NCBI GenBank assembly: GCA_016716325.1
Contig: JADJWO010000005.1
Coordinates: forward strand, 1 to 20,770
Direction: 5' to 3'
DNA length: 20,770 nucleotides
Source of the DNA: Nitrosomonadales bacterium
GTDB taxonomy: Bacteria > Pseudomonadota > Gammaproteobacteria > Burkholderiales > Gallionellaceae
Each line of letters begins with the position of its first letter. Position 1 is the first letter of the stretch. The position numbers and the translations under genes were made by a program. Below, piece by piece: positions 1-9,108 of this stretch. The notes under the pieces are model-generated. The model searched no databases and was not told where the DNA came from. It saw only the letters and a list, made by a program, of their open reading frames with translations.

Positions 1-607
1 GGCACGCCGGTCCGGCGCCCCATTCCCGATCCGGCTCTGACCATCCCGGTGGCGCAGCGCGATGCCGTTCTGAAAAAGCTGGCCTGACGCTGGACAAAAC
101 TCGTCGCAGCGTTCTGTCCCGGCGCTGAATATGGCCTGGCGAAACGCTGGCCGGAGGCTTATTTCGCCGAGACCGCGCAACATCCGCAACAGCACGGTTA
201 TACGGGTGTGGCTGATCGGTTCCGGGCAAGGATCGTCCGGTCGCCGAAGAGAGATCGACCTACCGCGGGCGGCTCGTGCGCCAATCTGTGCGGGAGAACG
301 GATATCGGCGAGGCCATCGCCCTGCTGTCCTGCGCACGCCTGGCACGCAACGATTCCGGCCTGATGCACCGGGTGGCCGCGCTGATCGCCTGATGCTGGC
401 GCTGTTCGGCTCCAGCAGCCCGCAGTTCACCCTGCCTGTCCGCGAAAGCGCATATCCTCAAGCTCGATATTGAGTGCAGCCCCTGCTTAAGCGCGAATGC
501 CCGCTCGGGCATTTCGATTGCATGATGAAACTCCCCGGACTGGCTTGGGAAAGTTGCGCCGGATCGATCCCAGTCTCGATCCAGCAATGGAGCGACACGA
601 TGCGTGA
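1..607 (+). CDS. waaF: ADP-heptose:LPS heptosyltransferase II, 3' part, frame broken many times
   Basis: Recognisable WaaF (GT9) segments occur in order but in different frames: CPGAEYGLAKRWPEAYFAE near 115-175, VWLIGSG near 207-227, then NLCGRTDIGEAIALLSCARLA near 283-345, NDSGLMH near 349-370, LALFGSSSPQFT near 393-430, and ECPLGHFDCMMKL near 495-532. A terminal frame ends RRIDPSLDPAMERHDA with its TGA at 605-607. The enzyme adds the second heptose to the LPS inner core in the cytoplasm, using ADP-heptose. The N-terminal half lies outside the window. At least six indels break the frame while conserved blocks stay intact, which I take as poor base calls rather than decay. The stop overlaps the next gene's ATG by 8 bases, suggesting an operon. 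Confidence 0.82.
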
Positions 608-1972
608 CATCCCCAAGGAGATTTTCAGGCCTATGACATCCGCGGTATCGTCGGCAAATCACTGACTGACGATATCGTCGAACGGATCGGCCATGCCATC
701 GGCTCCGAAGCCGTGGCGCGCGGCCAGCGTGGCATCGCCATCGGCTATGACGGACGCCTGTCCGGCCCCGCCTTCGCGCGGGCGCTGGCGCGCGGCATCC
801 GCAAGGCCGGCATCGGCGTCGTCGATCTTGGCATGGTCGCCACGCCGATGACCTATTTCGCCGCCTTCCAGCTCAACACCAACTGTGCGGTGATGATCAC
901 CAGCAGCCACAACCCGCCCGATTACAATGGCCTGAAGATGGTACTCGCCGGCGAGACCCTTGTCCGGCGAGACGATACAGGCGCTGCGCCGACGCATCGA
1001 ACAGAACGATCTCACACATGGCACGGGCAGCTACGCACAATACGACATCGCGCCGGAATATCTCGCGCGCATCGTTGGCGACATCAAACTGGCCCGCCCG
1101 ATGAGCATCACCGTGGATTGCGGCAACGGCGTGGCAGGCGATTTCGCCGCCAAACTGTATCGCGGTCTCGGTTGCGAGGTGACCGAACTGTTCTGCGAAG
1201 TGGACGGAAATTTCCCCAACCACCATCCGGACCCGTCCGATCCGCACAATCTTGAAGACCTGATCACCGCGCTGGCGGATAACGGCAGCGAACTTGGGCT
1301 GGCTTTCGACGGCGACGGCGACCGCCTCGGCGTGGTCTGGGACGGAAAGATCATTTATCGGATCGCCAGTTGATGCTGTTCGCCGCCGACGTGCTGGACC
1401 GCCACCCCGGTGCGGAGATCATTTTCGACATCAAGTCCACACGCAACCTGTTCGACTGGATACGCAGGCACGGCGGCAAACCGATGCTATGGAAGACCGG
1501 CCATTCGCTGGTGAAGGCCAAGATGCGCGAGACCGGCGCGCTGCTGGCCAGCGAGATGAGCGGGCACGTGTTCTTCAAGGAGCGCTGGTACGGTTTTGAC
1601 GACGGCCTGTATGCGGGCGCGCGACTGCTGGAGATACTGAGCCGGCTGGGCAACCCGAGTGCCGCGCTGAACGCGTTGCCGGACGCGGTCTGCACGCCGG
1701 AACTGCACGTCCGTACCGCAGAAGGTGAAAACCATGCGCTGATCGCACGACTGCAGAAGGAAGCGCATTTCGACGGCGCGCTCGACGTCATCACGATAGA
1801 CGGCCTGCGTGTGGAATATCCGGACGGCTTCGGGCTGATGCGCCCATCGAACACCACGCCGGTGATCGTACTGCGCTTCGAGGCGGACGATGTCGCCGCG
1901 CTGGACCGGATACAGGAAAGTTTCCGCCGCATCCTGCTGGCGGCCGCACCGGCATTGCAACTACCGTTCTAG
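600..1972 (+). CDS. algC: phosphomannomutase/phosphoglucomutase (AlgC type), three frame breaks
   Basis: This alpha-D-phosphohexomutase interconverts hexose-6-phosphate and hexose-1-phosphate for LPS and exopolysaccharide precursors. ATG at 600 has GGAG at 589-592. Joined across frames it gives about 457 residues, the usual length. It has the phosphoserine loop TSSHNP (Ser about residue 103), the metal loop DGDGDR (about 237-242), the sugar loop SEMSGH (about 318-323) and the phosphate-binding RPSNTTP near the C-terminus. Frame breaks occur near 631 (a G missing before CCTATGAC), near 960 (an extra T) and near 1362 (a C missing), for a net loss of one base. All four catalytic loops survive, so the gene is probably intact in the organism. 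The symbol is by family; substrate preference cannot be read from sequence. Confidence 0.88.
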
Positions 1973-2018
1973 CGATCCGGCAAGCGGCAGTCGCTACAAG
2001 CTCGACGCCGTCGCGCCG

Positions 2019-3112
2019 TCACACGTTGAACAGGAAGTTCATCACGTCGCCGTCCTGCACGACGTATTCCTTGCCCTCGACGCGCATCTTGCCCTTTTCC
2101 TTGGCGCCATGTTCACCGCCGCAGGCGATGAAATCGACGTAGGAGATGGTCTGCGCGCGGATGAAGCCTTTCTCGAAGTCGGTATGGATCACGCCGGCGG
2201 CCTCGGGCGCCGTGTCGCCTTTAGTGGATGGTCAGGCGCGCACCTCTTTCACGCCCGCCGTGAAATAGGTTTGCAGGCCGAGCAGGTCGTAGCCGGTGCG
2301 GATCAGGCGATTCAGGCCGGGCTCGTCCAGGCCGAGATCGGCGAGGGGAATTCCAGCTTGTCGGCATCGTCGAGGTCGGCGAGTTCCTGTTCGATCTTGG
2401 CGCACAATGCAACGACCGGTGCGCCCTCCCGTGCCGCATGTTCGCGCAGCCGGTCGAGGTAGGGATTGTTCTCGAAACCGTCTTCCAGCACGTTGCCGAC
2501 ATACATCGCCGGCTTCACGGTCAGCAGGCACAGCGGCTTGACCGTCAGCTTCTCGTCATCGGTCAGGCCGGCAGTGCGCGCCGGGTTGCCCTCGTTCAGG
2601 TGCGGCAGCAGTTTTTCCAATACCGCGACCAGGTGTTGCGCATCCTTGTCGCCGGACTTGGCCTTCTTGCCTTCGCGCTGGAGGGTGCGCTCCACCGCCG
2701 CCAGGTCGGCCAGCGCCAGTTCGGTGATGATGGTCTCGATGTCGGAGATCGGGTCAACCTTGCCCGCGACGTGCACCACGTTCTCATCGTCGAAGCAACG
2801 CACCACGTTGACGATAGCGTCAGTCTCGCGGATGTTGGCGAGGAACTGGTTGCCCAGCCCTTCGCCCTTCGAAGCACCCGCCACCAACCCGGCGATGTCG
2901 ACGAACTCGACGATGGCATGCTGCACGCGCTGCGGGTTGACGATCTTCGACAGCTCATCGAGACGCGGATCGGGCACCTCGACGATGCCGACGTTGGGCT
3001 CGATGGTGCAGAACGGATAGTTCTCCGCAGCGATGCCCGCTTTTGTGAGCGCATTGAACAAGGTGGATTTACCCACATTGGGGAGACCGACGATACCGCA
3101 TTTGAGACTCAT
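2019..3112 (-). CDS. ychF: ribosome-associated ATPase YchF (OLA1/Obg family), C-terminal frame breaks
   Basis: It starts at ATG 3112 with an AGAGG ribosome site at about 3118-3123. The N-terminus MSLKCGIVGLPNVGKST carries the P-loop (residues 9-17). DIAGLV is the G3 motif and NVLE stands in place of the NKxD specificity motif, as in YchF, which prefers ATP. The C-terminal TGS-type domain ends in DGDVMNFLFNV, the family's signature end. The span corresponds to about 363 residues, as expected. Frame breaks lie near 2330-2350 and near 2222-2235, where VKEVRA should continue into WTIHKGDT. Both sides match the family, so indel errors are likely. It lies 64 bases downstream of pth in the same direction, a common pairing. 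Confidence 0.93.
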
Positions 3113-3176
3113 GGCTTTTCCTCTAATAACAGGATTGAGCAAAACCCGCTGCTCCGCATTCCCTCAATCCTAAATC

Positions 3177-3750
3177 CTAACTACTATGCAGCTTCAGCAT
3201 CGCCGCTTCCAGCTTGCCCTCGATGACCAGCGGCGAGACATCCTGCGCACGCTGCATCGCCTCATCGATCAGCACCTGTTCTTCCTTGCGCGGCGCGTTC
3301 AATACGAAATTGCTCACTTCGCTGCGCTCGCCGGGATGCCCGATGCCGATGCGCAAGCGCCAGAAATCGCGGCTGCCCAGCTGCGCGATGATATCCTTCA
3401 GGCCATTGTGGCCGCCGTGGCCGCCGCCCAGCCTGAGTTTGACGCCGCCCGGCGGCAGATCCAGCTCGTCATGCACGACCAGTATCTGGCCCGGCAATAT
3501 CTTGTAGAACAGCGCCAGCGCGACCAATGCCCGGCCACTGACGTTCGCGAAGGTCTGCGGCGAGCAGATGCACCTCATGTCCGTGCAGACTCGCCTTGGC
3601 GACGAGTCCGTGGAACTTGCTGTCGTTCCTGAAGTTGGCGTTATGCAGGCGCGCGAGCTCATCCACCCACCGGAACCCGGCGTTATGGCGCGTGTCCTCA
3701 TACTCCCTGCCAGGATTGCCGAGGCCAACGATGAGTTTAATGGCTTGCAT
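3177..3750 (-). CDS. pth: peptidyl-tRNA hydrolase, one frame break
   Basis: Pth cleaves the ester bond of peptidyl-tRNAs released from stalled ribosomes, recycling tRNA. ATG at 3750 is preceded by AGAGG (3758-3762) at 7-base spacing. The N-terminus KLIVGLGNPGREYEDTRHNAGF contains the conserved Asn and catalytic His. After a break near 3555-3570 the other frame continues PQTFANVSG, VVHDELDLPPG (the conserved Asp) and GGGHGGHNGLKDI, reaching LHSS and TAG. The total of about 190 residues is normal. FANVSG replaces the more usual FMNLSG but keeps the Asn. It follows rplY after a terminator and about 200 bases, so it may have its own promoter. Confidence 0.93.
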
Positions 3751-3898
3751 ATGAATACCTCTAAAGATTCAGAGTCCGCCAAAATGCAAGGCGCGGGGAA
3801 AATCTCGCCGCGCTGCATATGCATGGTATGCAAGCCAGAAATTTTTCCGCAACGCCGTAGTTGGGATGAAGTCTGAATTTTGAGTGGCGTTCATAAAT

Positions 3899-3936
3899 GA
3901 AAAACCCGCCATGCACCGTTCGATGACATGGCGGGC
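3899..3936 (-). terminator. rho-independent terminator of prs-rplY
   Basis: A perfect 9-bp stem, CCCGCCATG (3905-3913) with CATGGCGGG (3927-3935) and a 13-base loop, is followed on the - strand by a run of five T (A run on + at 3900-3904). It lies 16 bases after the rplY stop, so it ends rplY transcription before pth. Confidence 0.9.
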
Positions 3937-3951
3937 AGTTCAGATCGTGAA

Positions 3952-4597
3952 TTACTTCTTGGCTTCTGCGGCTGGCGCAGCGGCTTCTGCGGCAGGTGTA
4001 GCGGCACCTTCTTCCGATGCGGCCTCCACTGCGCCACGCGGCACTTGCACGACCGCCACGGCATCGCTGGCATGGTGATGGGTCGCCACTTCCACGCCCT
4101 TGGGCAGCTTGACGTCGGACACGTGGATGGAATGGCCCAGTTCCAGATTAGCCAAGTCCACCTCGATGAAGGACGGCAGATCCTTGGGCAGGCAGACGAT
4201 ATCCAGATCGTTCAGCACGTGGCTGATCTTGCCGCCACCCAGCTTCACGCCCGGCGCGATTTCACCGTTCAGGAAATGCAGCGGCACCTTGATGTGCATC
4301 TTCTTGTTCGCGTCCACGCGCTGGAAGTCGATGTGCTGAACTTGTGCGCGGAACGGATGCATCACGAAATCGCGCAGTTGCACCGCCTCTTTCTTGCCTT
4401 CCAGATTCAGCGTCAGCACGGAAGCGTGGAACGCTTCCTGACGAAGCTTGTAGAACACCTCATTGTGATCAATTTCGATCATTATCCACGTCACCCGAGC
4501 CATACACAACACCTGGCACGCGGCCGGTGTTACGCAGACGGCGGCTCGCACCCGTACCTTGCGCCTTGCGAATTGTTGCATTGATTTCAATCGTCAT
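3952..4597 (-). CDS. rplY: 50S ribosomal protein L25/Ctc, long form, one frame break
   Basis: This long CTC-type L25 binds 5S rRNA. It starts MTIEINATIRKAQGTGASRRLRN at ATG 4597, with GGAGAAG just upstream. The 5S-binding N-terminal domain runs through GRVPGVVYGSGDV. The frame then breaks near 4485-4492 and resumes as IMIEIDHNEVFYKLRQEAFHAS, continuing through the C-terminal CTC beta domain (VPLHFLNGEIAPGVKLGGG). It ends in a low-complexity Ala/Glu/Pro tail, EGAATPAAEAAAPAAEAKK, typical of betaproteobacteria. Total length is about 214 residues. It lies 80 bases downstream of prs, the usual order, and is followed by a strong terminator. Confidence 0.92.
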
Positions 4598-4677
4598 TTC
4601 ACTTCTCCAAAAACGGGACCGTCCGCGACCAGACGATCCCTGCATTGCGGCAACCGACATGGCTGCCGCCAATCCCC

Positions 4678-5530
4678 TTACTCGGTGAACAGCGAGCTCA
4701 CCGACTCTTCGTTATTGATGCGGCGGATCGTTTCCGCCAGCAATTCCGCAGTACTCAACTGGCGGATGCGTCCGCAGTTCCGCGCCCGTTCGTTCAGCGG
4801 AATGGTGTCGGTGACGACCAGTTCATCCATCGCCGAGTTTTCGATGCGTTCGATCGCCGGGCCGGACAGCACCGGATGGGTACAGTAAGCCAGTACGCGC
4901 GCGGCGCCCTTTTCCTTCAGCGCACTGGCGGCCTCGCACAGCGTATTGGCGGTATCCACCAGATCGTCCATGATCAGGCAGGTCCGCCCCGACACGTCGC
5001 CGATGATGTTCATCACCTTGGCCACGCCCGGCAGGACGGCGCTTGTCGATGATCGCCAGGTCCGCTTCCAGCTGCTTGGCCAGGGCGCGGGCGCGCACCA
5101 CGCCGCCAACGTCCGGCGACACCACGATCAGATTCGGATAATCGTTCTTCCAAACATCGGACAGCAGGATCGGGCTGGCATAGATGTTATCCACCGGAAT
5201 GTCGAAGAACCCCTGAATCTGGTCCGAGTGCAGATCCATCGTCAACAGACGGTCCACCCCGGCGCTGGTCAGCATGTCTGCCACCAGCTTGGCGGTGATC
5301 GCGACGCGCCGAGCGCAGGCGGCGATCCTGGCGCGCATAACCGAAATACGGCATCGCAGCAGTGATACGTCCTGCAGAGGCGCGTTTCAGCGCATCCACC
5401 ATCACCAGCACTTCCATCAGGTTATCGTTGGTCGGCGCGCAGGTGGATTGCAGCACGAACACGTCCTTGCCGCGCACGTTCTCGAGAATCTCCACCATCA
5501 GCCCCGTGAATCCGGCCCAGGCTGTTCACG
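4678..5530 (-). CDS. prs: ribose-phosphate pyrophosphokinase, 5' end missing, several frame breaks
   Basis: Prs makes PRPP from ribose-5-phosphate and ATP for nucleotide, histidine and tryptophan synthesis. The first solid segment is VEILENVRGKDVFVLQSTC from about 5495, followed by PTNDNLMEVLVMVDALKRASA and the ATP-binding YFGYARQDRR. Other frames continue with AITAKLVADML, DLHSDQIQGFFDIPVDN, VVSPDVGGVVRARALAK and the PRPP-loop region LIMDDLVDTANTLCEAA. It ends EESVSSLFTE with TAA at 4678-4680. Breaks fall near 5330 and 5040, with degraded sequence near 5500-5530. The first 40 or so codons, including a clean FSDGE ATP loop, are absent because the tRNA gene lies only about 25 bases upstream. 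The gene is essential in most bacteria, so missing sequence is more likely than a real truncation. Confidence 0.9.
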
Positions 5531-5553
5531 CCAGTCTGTGCCGAAACTGTGTT

Positions 5554-5628
5554 TGGCTGGGGAGGTAGGGATCGAACCTACGAATGCCGGAATCAAAATC
5601 CGGTGCCTTACCACTTGGCGACTCCCCA
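5554..5628 (-). tRNA. trnQ: tRNA-Gln (anticodon TTG)
   Basis: Read on the - strand, the acceptor arms TGGGGAG and CTCCCCA pair perfectly, followed by discriminator G and an encoded CCA (5554-5556). The D arm carries GGTAAGGC. The anticodon stem CCGGA/TCCGG encloses TTTTGAT with anticodon TTG (+ strand CAA at 5594-5596). The T arm has GTAGG/CCTAC around TTCGATC. It sits between ispE (7 bases away) and prs, the usual betaproteobacterial position. Confidence 0.97.
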
Positions 5629-5635
5629 ATAAAAA

Positions 5636-6480
5636 CTACTCGGACACCCAATCATGCAACGGATGCCTTGCCAATCCTTGCGCAACGACTCCGCGCATCC
5701 CGTCGGGCAATTGCCGCAAGGCCGCTTCGGCCTGGCTGCGGTCGGGAAATCCGGCGAACACACAGGCGCCGGAGCCGGTCATCATCGCTTTTCCGCAGCC
5801 ATCCAGCACGGCCAGATAACGCGCCACTTCCGGGTAAAGTTCGCATACCACCGGCTGCAAGTCGTTATGCAGATGGCTTTGCCCTTCCGAGAGGGCGCGC
5901 ATTGTGATGGAAACAGTGTTCCGTGTCAATTCCGGATGCGCAAAAATACCGGCCGTCGGCACGTGCACCGGAGGAAAAGCACCACGTACCAGACTTCCGG
6001 CAGGGGACATGCCTGCAGTTGCTCACCCACCCCTCGGCGAATGCGTTCTCGCCGAACACGAACACCGGCACATCCGCCCCCAGCGAGCCCCAGTTGCATC
6101 AGGCGCTGGCGCGACAAGCCCAGCGACCACAGGCGGTTCAGCGCGATCAGCGTGGTCGCCGCATCCGAACTGCCGCCGCCCAGCCCGCCGCCCATCGGGA
6201 TGCGCTTCTCCACTGCGATATCCACGCCCAGCGCGCAGCCGGTCTCGGCCTGCAATAGCCGCGCGGCGCGGACACACAGATCGGATTCCTCGGGAACGCC
6301 CTCGATGCCATTGGTGCGCTGCACGATGCCATCCTCGCGCAGCGTGAAATGCAGCGTGTCGTTCAGGTCGATGAAACGGAACAGGGTCTGCAGCAGGTGA
6401 TAGCCGTCCGCCCTGCGGCCGACAACATGCAGGAACAGGTTAAGTTTGGCCGGGGCCGGGCAGGTGATGGTTTGCGTCAT
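5636..6480 (-). CDS. ispE: 4-diphosphocytidyl-2-C-methyl-D-erythritol kinase, three or more frame breaks
   Basis: This GHMP kinase phosphorylates CDP-methylerythritol in the MEP isoprenoid pathway. It starts MTQTITCPAPAKLNLFLHV at 6480, with the substrate-binding PAPAKLNL and LQTLFRFIDL segments. The ATP-binding glycine-rich loop PMGGGLGGGSSDAATTL follows. Frames then change near 6085 (reaching MPVFVFGENAFAEG), near 6035 (returning to GEQLQACPLPEVWYVVL) and near 5985 (FPPVHVPTAGIF). The C-terminal motif MTGSGACVFAGF is intact and the protein ends at TAG 5636. Summed length is about 281 residues, normal for IspE. Because every motif is preserved, I read the breaks as indel errors. There is no strong ribosome site. 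Confidence 0.92.
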
Positions 6481-6496
6481 TTTGAAAAGATCATCT

Positions 6497-6533
6497 CACC
6501 ACGAAGCGCATGAAGATCACGAAGAAATCTTTG
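6497..6533 (+). repeat. degenerate CACGAAG-type repeat, inverted partner of the minisatellite
   Basis: The stretch contains CACGAAG, CATGAAG and CACGAAG spaced 9 bases apart. It is the reverse complement, with mismatches, of the TTCTTCGTG array at 6605-6702. The two arms bracket about 70 unique bases, so the whole intergenic block between ispE and lolB could fold as one large hairpin. Confidence 0.6.
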
Positions 6534-6604
6534 GGGAAGGATATCCGAGGACATGTACTCGAGATACTCTCGTTCTCAAAGTAACGCATGGTTTTCCTTC
6601 GCGG

Positions 6605-6702
6605 CCTTCGTGTTCTTCGTGTTCTTCGTGTTCTTCGTGTTCTTCGTGTTCTTCGTGTTCTTCGTGTTCTTCGTGTTCTTCGTGTTCTTCGTGTTCTTCG
6701 TG
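6605..6702. repeat. 9-bp minisatellite, ten perfect TTCTTCGTG copies
   Basis: Ten exact head-to-tail copies of TTCTTCGTG fill 6613-6702, preceded by the partial unit CCTTCGTG and followed by GTTTAAA. On the - strand the unit reads CACGAAGAA. Because the unit is 9 bases, all six frames stay open and would give HEE, SSC or VLR tripeptide repeats. These are not genes. The array sits 17 bases beyond the lolB stop in the ispE-lolB spacer. Similar CACGAAG-rich blocks are common intergenic repeats in environmental proteobacteria. Confidence 0.93.
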
Positions 6703-6719
6703 GTTTAAATACGACAAGG

Positions 6720-7313
6720 TTATGGAAGCTCCCATTCGTCGATCAGCAACTGCAACTGCAATCCCTCGCGGCTCAATCGCAGGTGCGTCGGCATGCTGTC
6801 CGGCTGGTCCCCGGCATAGCGCAGGTAACGCACCTCCCAATCGTCCTGATACAGCACGACGATCCGCCCGCCGGCATCGCGCTCCACCCGTGCCGCGCTG
6901 CCGGCGTCCGGCAGCCCGAGCACCCAGCGGTGCAGGCCGTTCAGCGGCAGATGCCAGTGCAGCACCTGCTGCATCAGCGATTCCGCATCGGCGGCCCGGT
7001 AATGCTTGTCGCCGTCGTCCAGCGTCGCTTGGTCCGCATCGCGGTAGACGCGCGCAGCCGTGGCACCGAGCGGCGCGAGCAGCAGCAGTTCGTCGGACTG
7101 CGCGCGATGCGCCCAGCGCAACCCTGCCGAATGGCGCGTGCCGTTATGGCTGATCGCGATGCGCCCGTTCAAGGTGAACGATGCGGATTCGGCCTGCGCA
7201 GGCCGCAACACCGGCGCGGGCGTTGACGACAACCCGGCACAACCACCCAGCAACAACGGAACGACCAGTAAGCAGCAATTCGCCCAAAAATGGAGATCCG
7301 GTGTCCGCTTCAA
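6720..7313 (-). CDS. lolB: outer-membrane lipoprotein receptor LolB (TTG start)
   Basis: LolB takes lipoproteins from the periplasmic carrier LolA and inserts them into the outer membrane. The TTG start at 7313 overlaps the TGA of the upstream TPR gene (TTGA), and no ATG or GTG is available nearby in frame. The signal segment LLVVPLLLGGC gives a lipobox with lipidated Cys about residue 25. The mature part has FTLNGRIAISHNGTRHSAGLRW, then LLLLAPLGATAARVYRD, and the typical WVLGLPDA and DDWEVRYLRY elements, ending LLIDEWELP. The 197-residue length is normal and there is no frame break. The four-base overlap points to translational coupling with the TPR gene. The symbol rests on motif pattern and on the lolB-ispE neighbourhood. 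Confidence 0.9.
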   Translation of the reverse strand: MKRTPDLHFWANCCLLVVPLLLGGCAGLSSTPAPVLRPAQAESASFTLNGRIAISHNGTRHSAGLRWAHRAQSDELLLLAPLGATAARVYRDADQATLDDGDKHYRAADAESLMQQVLHWHLPLNGLHRWVLGLPDAGSAARVERDAGGRIVVLYQDDWEVRYLRYAGDQPDSMPTHLRLSREGLQLQLLIDEWELP

Positions 7314-9031
7314 GGCACGAACCGTTTCATCACCGCCTGCAACACTTCGTTGCCGGGATTGGTCTTGAGGCTGTCCTGCCAGATCTTCCTGGCTTCCAGC
7401 TTGTCGCCGCGCACCCATAACACCTCGCCCAGATGCGAGGCGATCTCAGCATCGGCATTGGCACCGAAGGCCTTGCGCAACATCTTCACGCTGTCGTCCA
7501 GCCTGCCGAGGCGATAGTAACCCCAGCCGACGCTGTCCATGATGGCGGCATCATCCGGCGCGAGCTGCAGGGCCTTCTCCACCAGCGCGACCGCCTCCGG
7601 GACGCGCTCGTTGCGTTCCAGCAGGCTGAAACCCAGCGCATTGTAGGCGTGTGCATGATCCGGCTTGATCTGGATCAGCTTGCGCAGCAATTGTTCGGAC
7701 ACCTGATGTTTGCCGAGCTTGTCCGCCTGCATCGCAGCCTCGTAAAGCAGGTCGGGATGATTGGGCAGTTTTTCCAGACCTTGCTGCAACACCCGATAGG
7801 CATCCTCCGTGCGCTTCGCGTCGCGCAGGAATTGCGCCTCGATCAGCAACAACTGCACGCGCTGCTGGTTATCGGCAGGCTGCAGCCGGTGCAGGTATTC
7901 CAGCGCCTCGTCCGGCTTGCCGCGCCTGTTCAGCAGGTAGGCCGCACGCAATTGCGCCGCATAGTGGAATTCGCCCCCTTTCACCTCGAGGTAATGCGCG
8001 AGCGCCTTGTTCTCGTCCTCCTTCGCCTCGCCCAGTTGCCCGAGGTAATACTGCACCGTATCCCTGTCTTTCTTGCCCTTGGCCAGCGCCTGCTGGAGCT
8101 GCGTCTCCGCGCCCTGCAGGTCGTTCAGCTGCAGCGAGATCAGCGCGATCGCGAACGCCAGGTCGGGATTGTCCGGGGTCGCCTGCGCCAGGCGCTGGAA
8201 TTCGGCGCGCGCAAGCGGGTACTGTTTCTGCTGCAGCAGCGCGCGCGCATATTGCAGGCGGATCTCGCGCTCGTCCGGAAAACCGGACAGATAGCGGCGC
8301 AACACTTCCAGCGCCTGCTGCGGCGCATCCTTCATCAGCAACTGCGCCTCCAGCGACACCGCACTGCTCCACTCCGGGCGCAGGGTGCGCGCCTGGCGCG
8401 CTTCGTCCAGCGCGACGACCGTGTCGCCCGCCAGCATCGCCAACTGGGCCACCGACCAATGCGCCTCGGCAACGCTCGGATAGGGTTGTGCAAGATTGCG
8501 CAGCAGTTTCAGCACGGCTGGCTTGTCCGGATGCGAGGCGACCGACTGCAATATCTGCAGGAAAACCTTCCCTGCATTCGCCTGTTCGGCCTGCAACACC
8601 TTGGCCAGCTCCCGCTGCGCCTCGTCCAGCCTGCCACCGCGCAACAATATCGAAGCCAGCATCCGGCCCGCCATCGGCGAGGTCGGCTCGAGTTCCTGCC
8701 ACTGGCGGAACGCCTCGACGGACTTTTCCATGTCGCCGGATTCGAACGCCAGTTGCGCGGCGCGCCTGGCCATGCGCGGGTCGCGCGTCCGCCGGACCAG
8801 ATCGGCGCTCGCTTCCACGGCCAGCGCCTTGTGTCCGCGCTGGTTGGCGATCTCGGTCAGCAGGAATTCGTACAGCAGCTCGTCGCTCAATTCGACGTCG
8901 GGCAATACCGGTGCGACCTCTGCCTGCGGCGCGGGCTGCGGCGCAGACTGTGCCGGTTCGGCGCGCTGCGGCGCCTGCGCACAGGCGCCGAGCAACAAAC
9001 TGCCGACGATAAGGTATTTATATGAACACAT
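7310..9031 (-). CDS. TPR-repeat lipoprotein
   Basis: The ATG at 9031 gives MCSYKYLIVGSLLLGACAQ, a lipoprotein signal with LLGAC (Cys about 17). An upstream in-frame start would add 21 residues ahead of the signal peptide and is unlikely. A Pro/Gln/Ala-rich linker follows, then about 500 residues of TPR-like helical pairs, for example SGDMEKSVEAFRQWQELEP, HAHAYNALGFSLLERN and AAIMDSVGWGYYRLGRLD. The total is 573 residues with no frame break. It is the first gene of the TPR-lolB-ispE cluster and overlaps lolB by four bases. It probably acts as a scaffold at the periplasmic face of an outer membrane, possibly in envelope assembly; that role is inferred from location. No catalytic motif is visible. 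Confidence 0.88.
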   Translation of the reverse strand: MCSYKYLIVGSLLLGACAQAPQRAEPAQSAPQPAPQAEVAPVLPDVELSDELLYEFLLTEIANQRGHKALAVEASADLVRRTRDPRMARRAAQLAFESGDMEKSVEAFRQWQELEPTSPMAGRMLASILLRGGRLDEAQRELAKVLQAEQANAGKVFLQILQSVASHPDKPAVLKLLRNLAQPYPSVAEAHWSVAQLAMLAGDTVVALDEARQARTLRPEWSSAVSLEAQLLMKDAPQQALEVLRRYLSGFPDEREIRLQYARALLQQKQYPLARAEFQRLAQATPDNPDLAFAIALISLQLNDLQGAETQLQQALAKGKKDRDTVQYYLGQLGEAKEDENKALAHYLEVKGGEFHYAAQLRAAYLLNRRGKPDEALEYLHRLQPADNQQRVQLLLIEAQFLRDAKRTEDAYRVLQQGLEKLPNHPDLLYEAAMQADKLGKHQVSEQLLRKLIQIKPDHAHAYNALGFSLLERNERVPEAVALVEKALQLAPDDAAIMDSVGWGYYRLGRLDDSVKMLRKAFGANADAEIASHLGEVLWVRGDKLEARKIWQDSLKTNPGNEVLQAVMKRFVP

Positions 9032-9108
9032 GGCGATAACTGCTTTTGATGCGGGCGCACATATTAGGTTATATTTAGCCGAACCCACAACCACGACACA
9101 CCCCTACC
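9032..9108. promoter_or_regulatory. divergent intergenic region
   Basis: These 77 bases separate the leftward TPR gene from the rightward ABC operon and must hold promoters for both. An AT-rich core (ATATTAGGTTATATTTAG at 9060-9077) could supply -10 elements in either direction. I cannot assign -35/-10 pairs with confidence, and no clear ribosome site precedes either start. Confidence 0.35.

Noticed and set aside
3780..3950. A small gene in the pth-rplY spacer
   Set aside because: Short open frames exist but lack ribosome sites and similarity; the only supported item is the rplY terminator at 3899-3936.
6605..6702. A CRISPR array
   Set aside because: The units are 9 bases, directly adjacent and without spacers; no cas genes are present.
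6517..6840. A protein with HEEHEE repeats, or VLR or SSC repeats on the other strand
   Set aside because: These are readings of the 9-bp minisatellite, which leaves every frame open. No start or ribosome site supports them.
7433..9025. A 530-codon + strand frame opposite the TPR lipoprotein
   Set aside because: It is the exact antisense of a clear lipoprotein/TPR gene, with low-complexity Leu/Arg/Gln composition and no recognisable domain.
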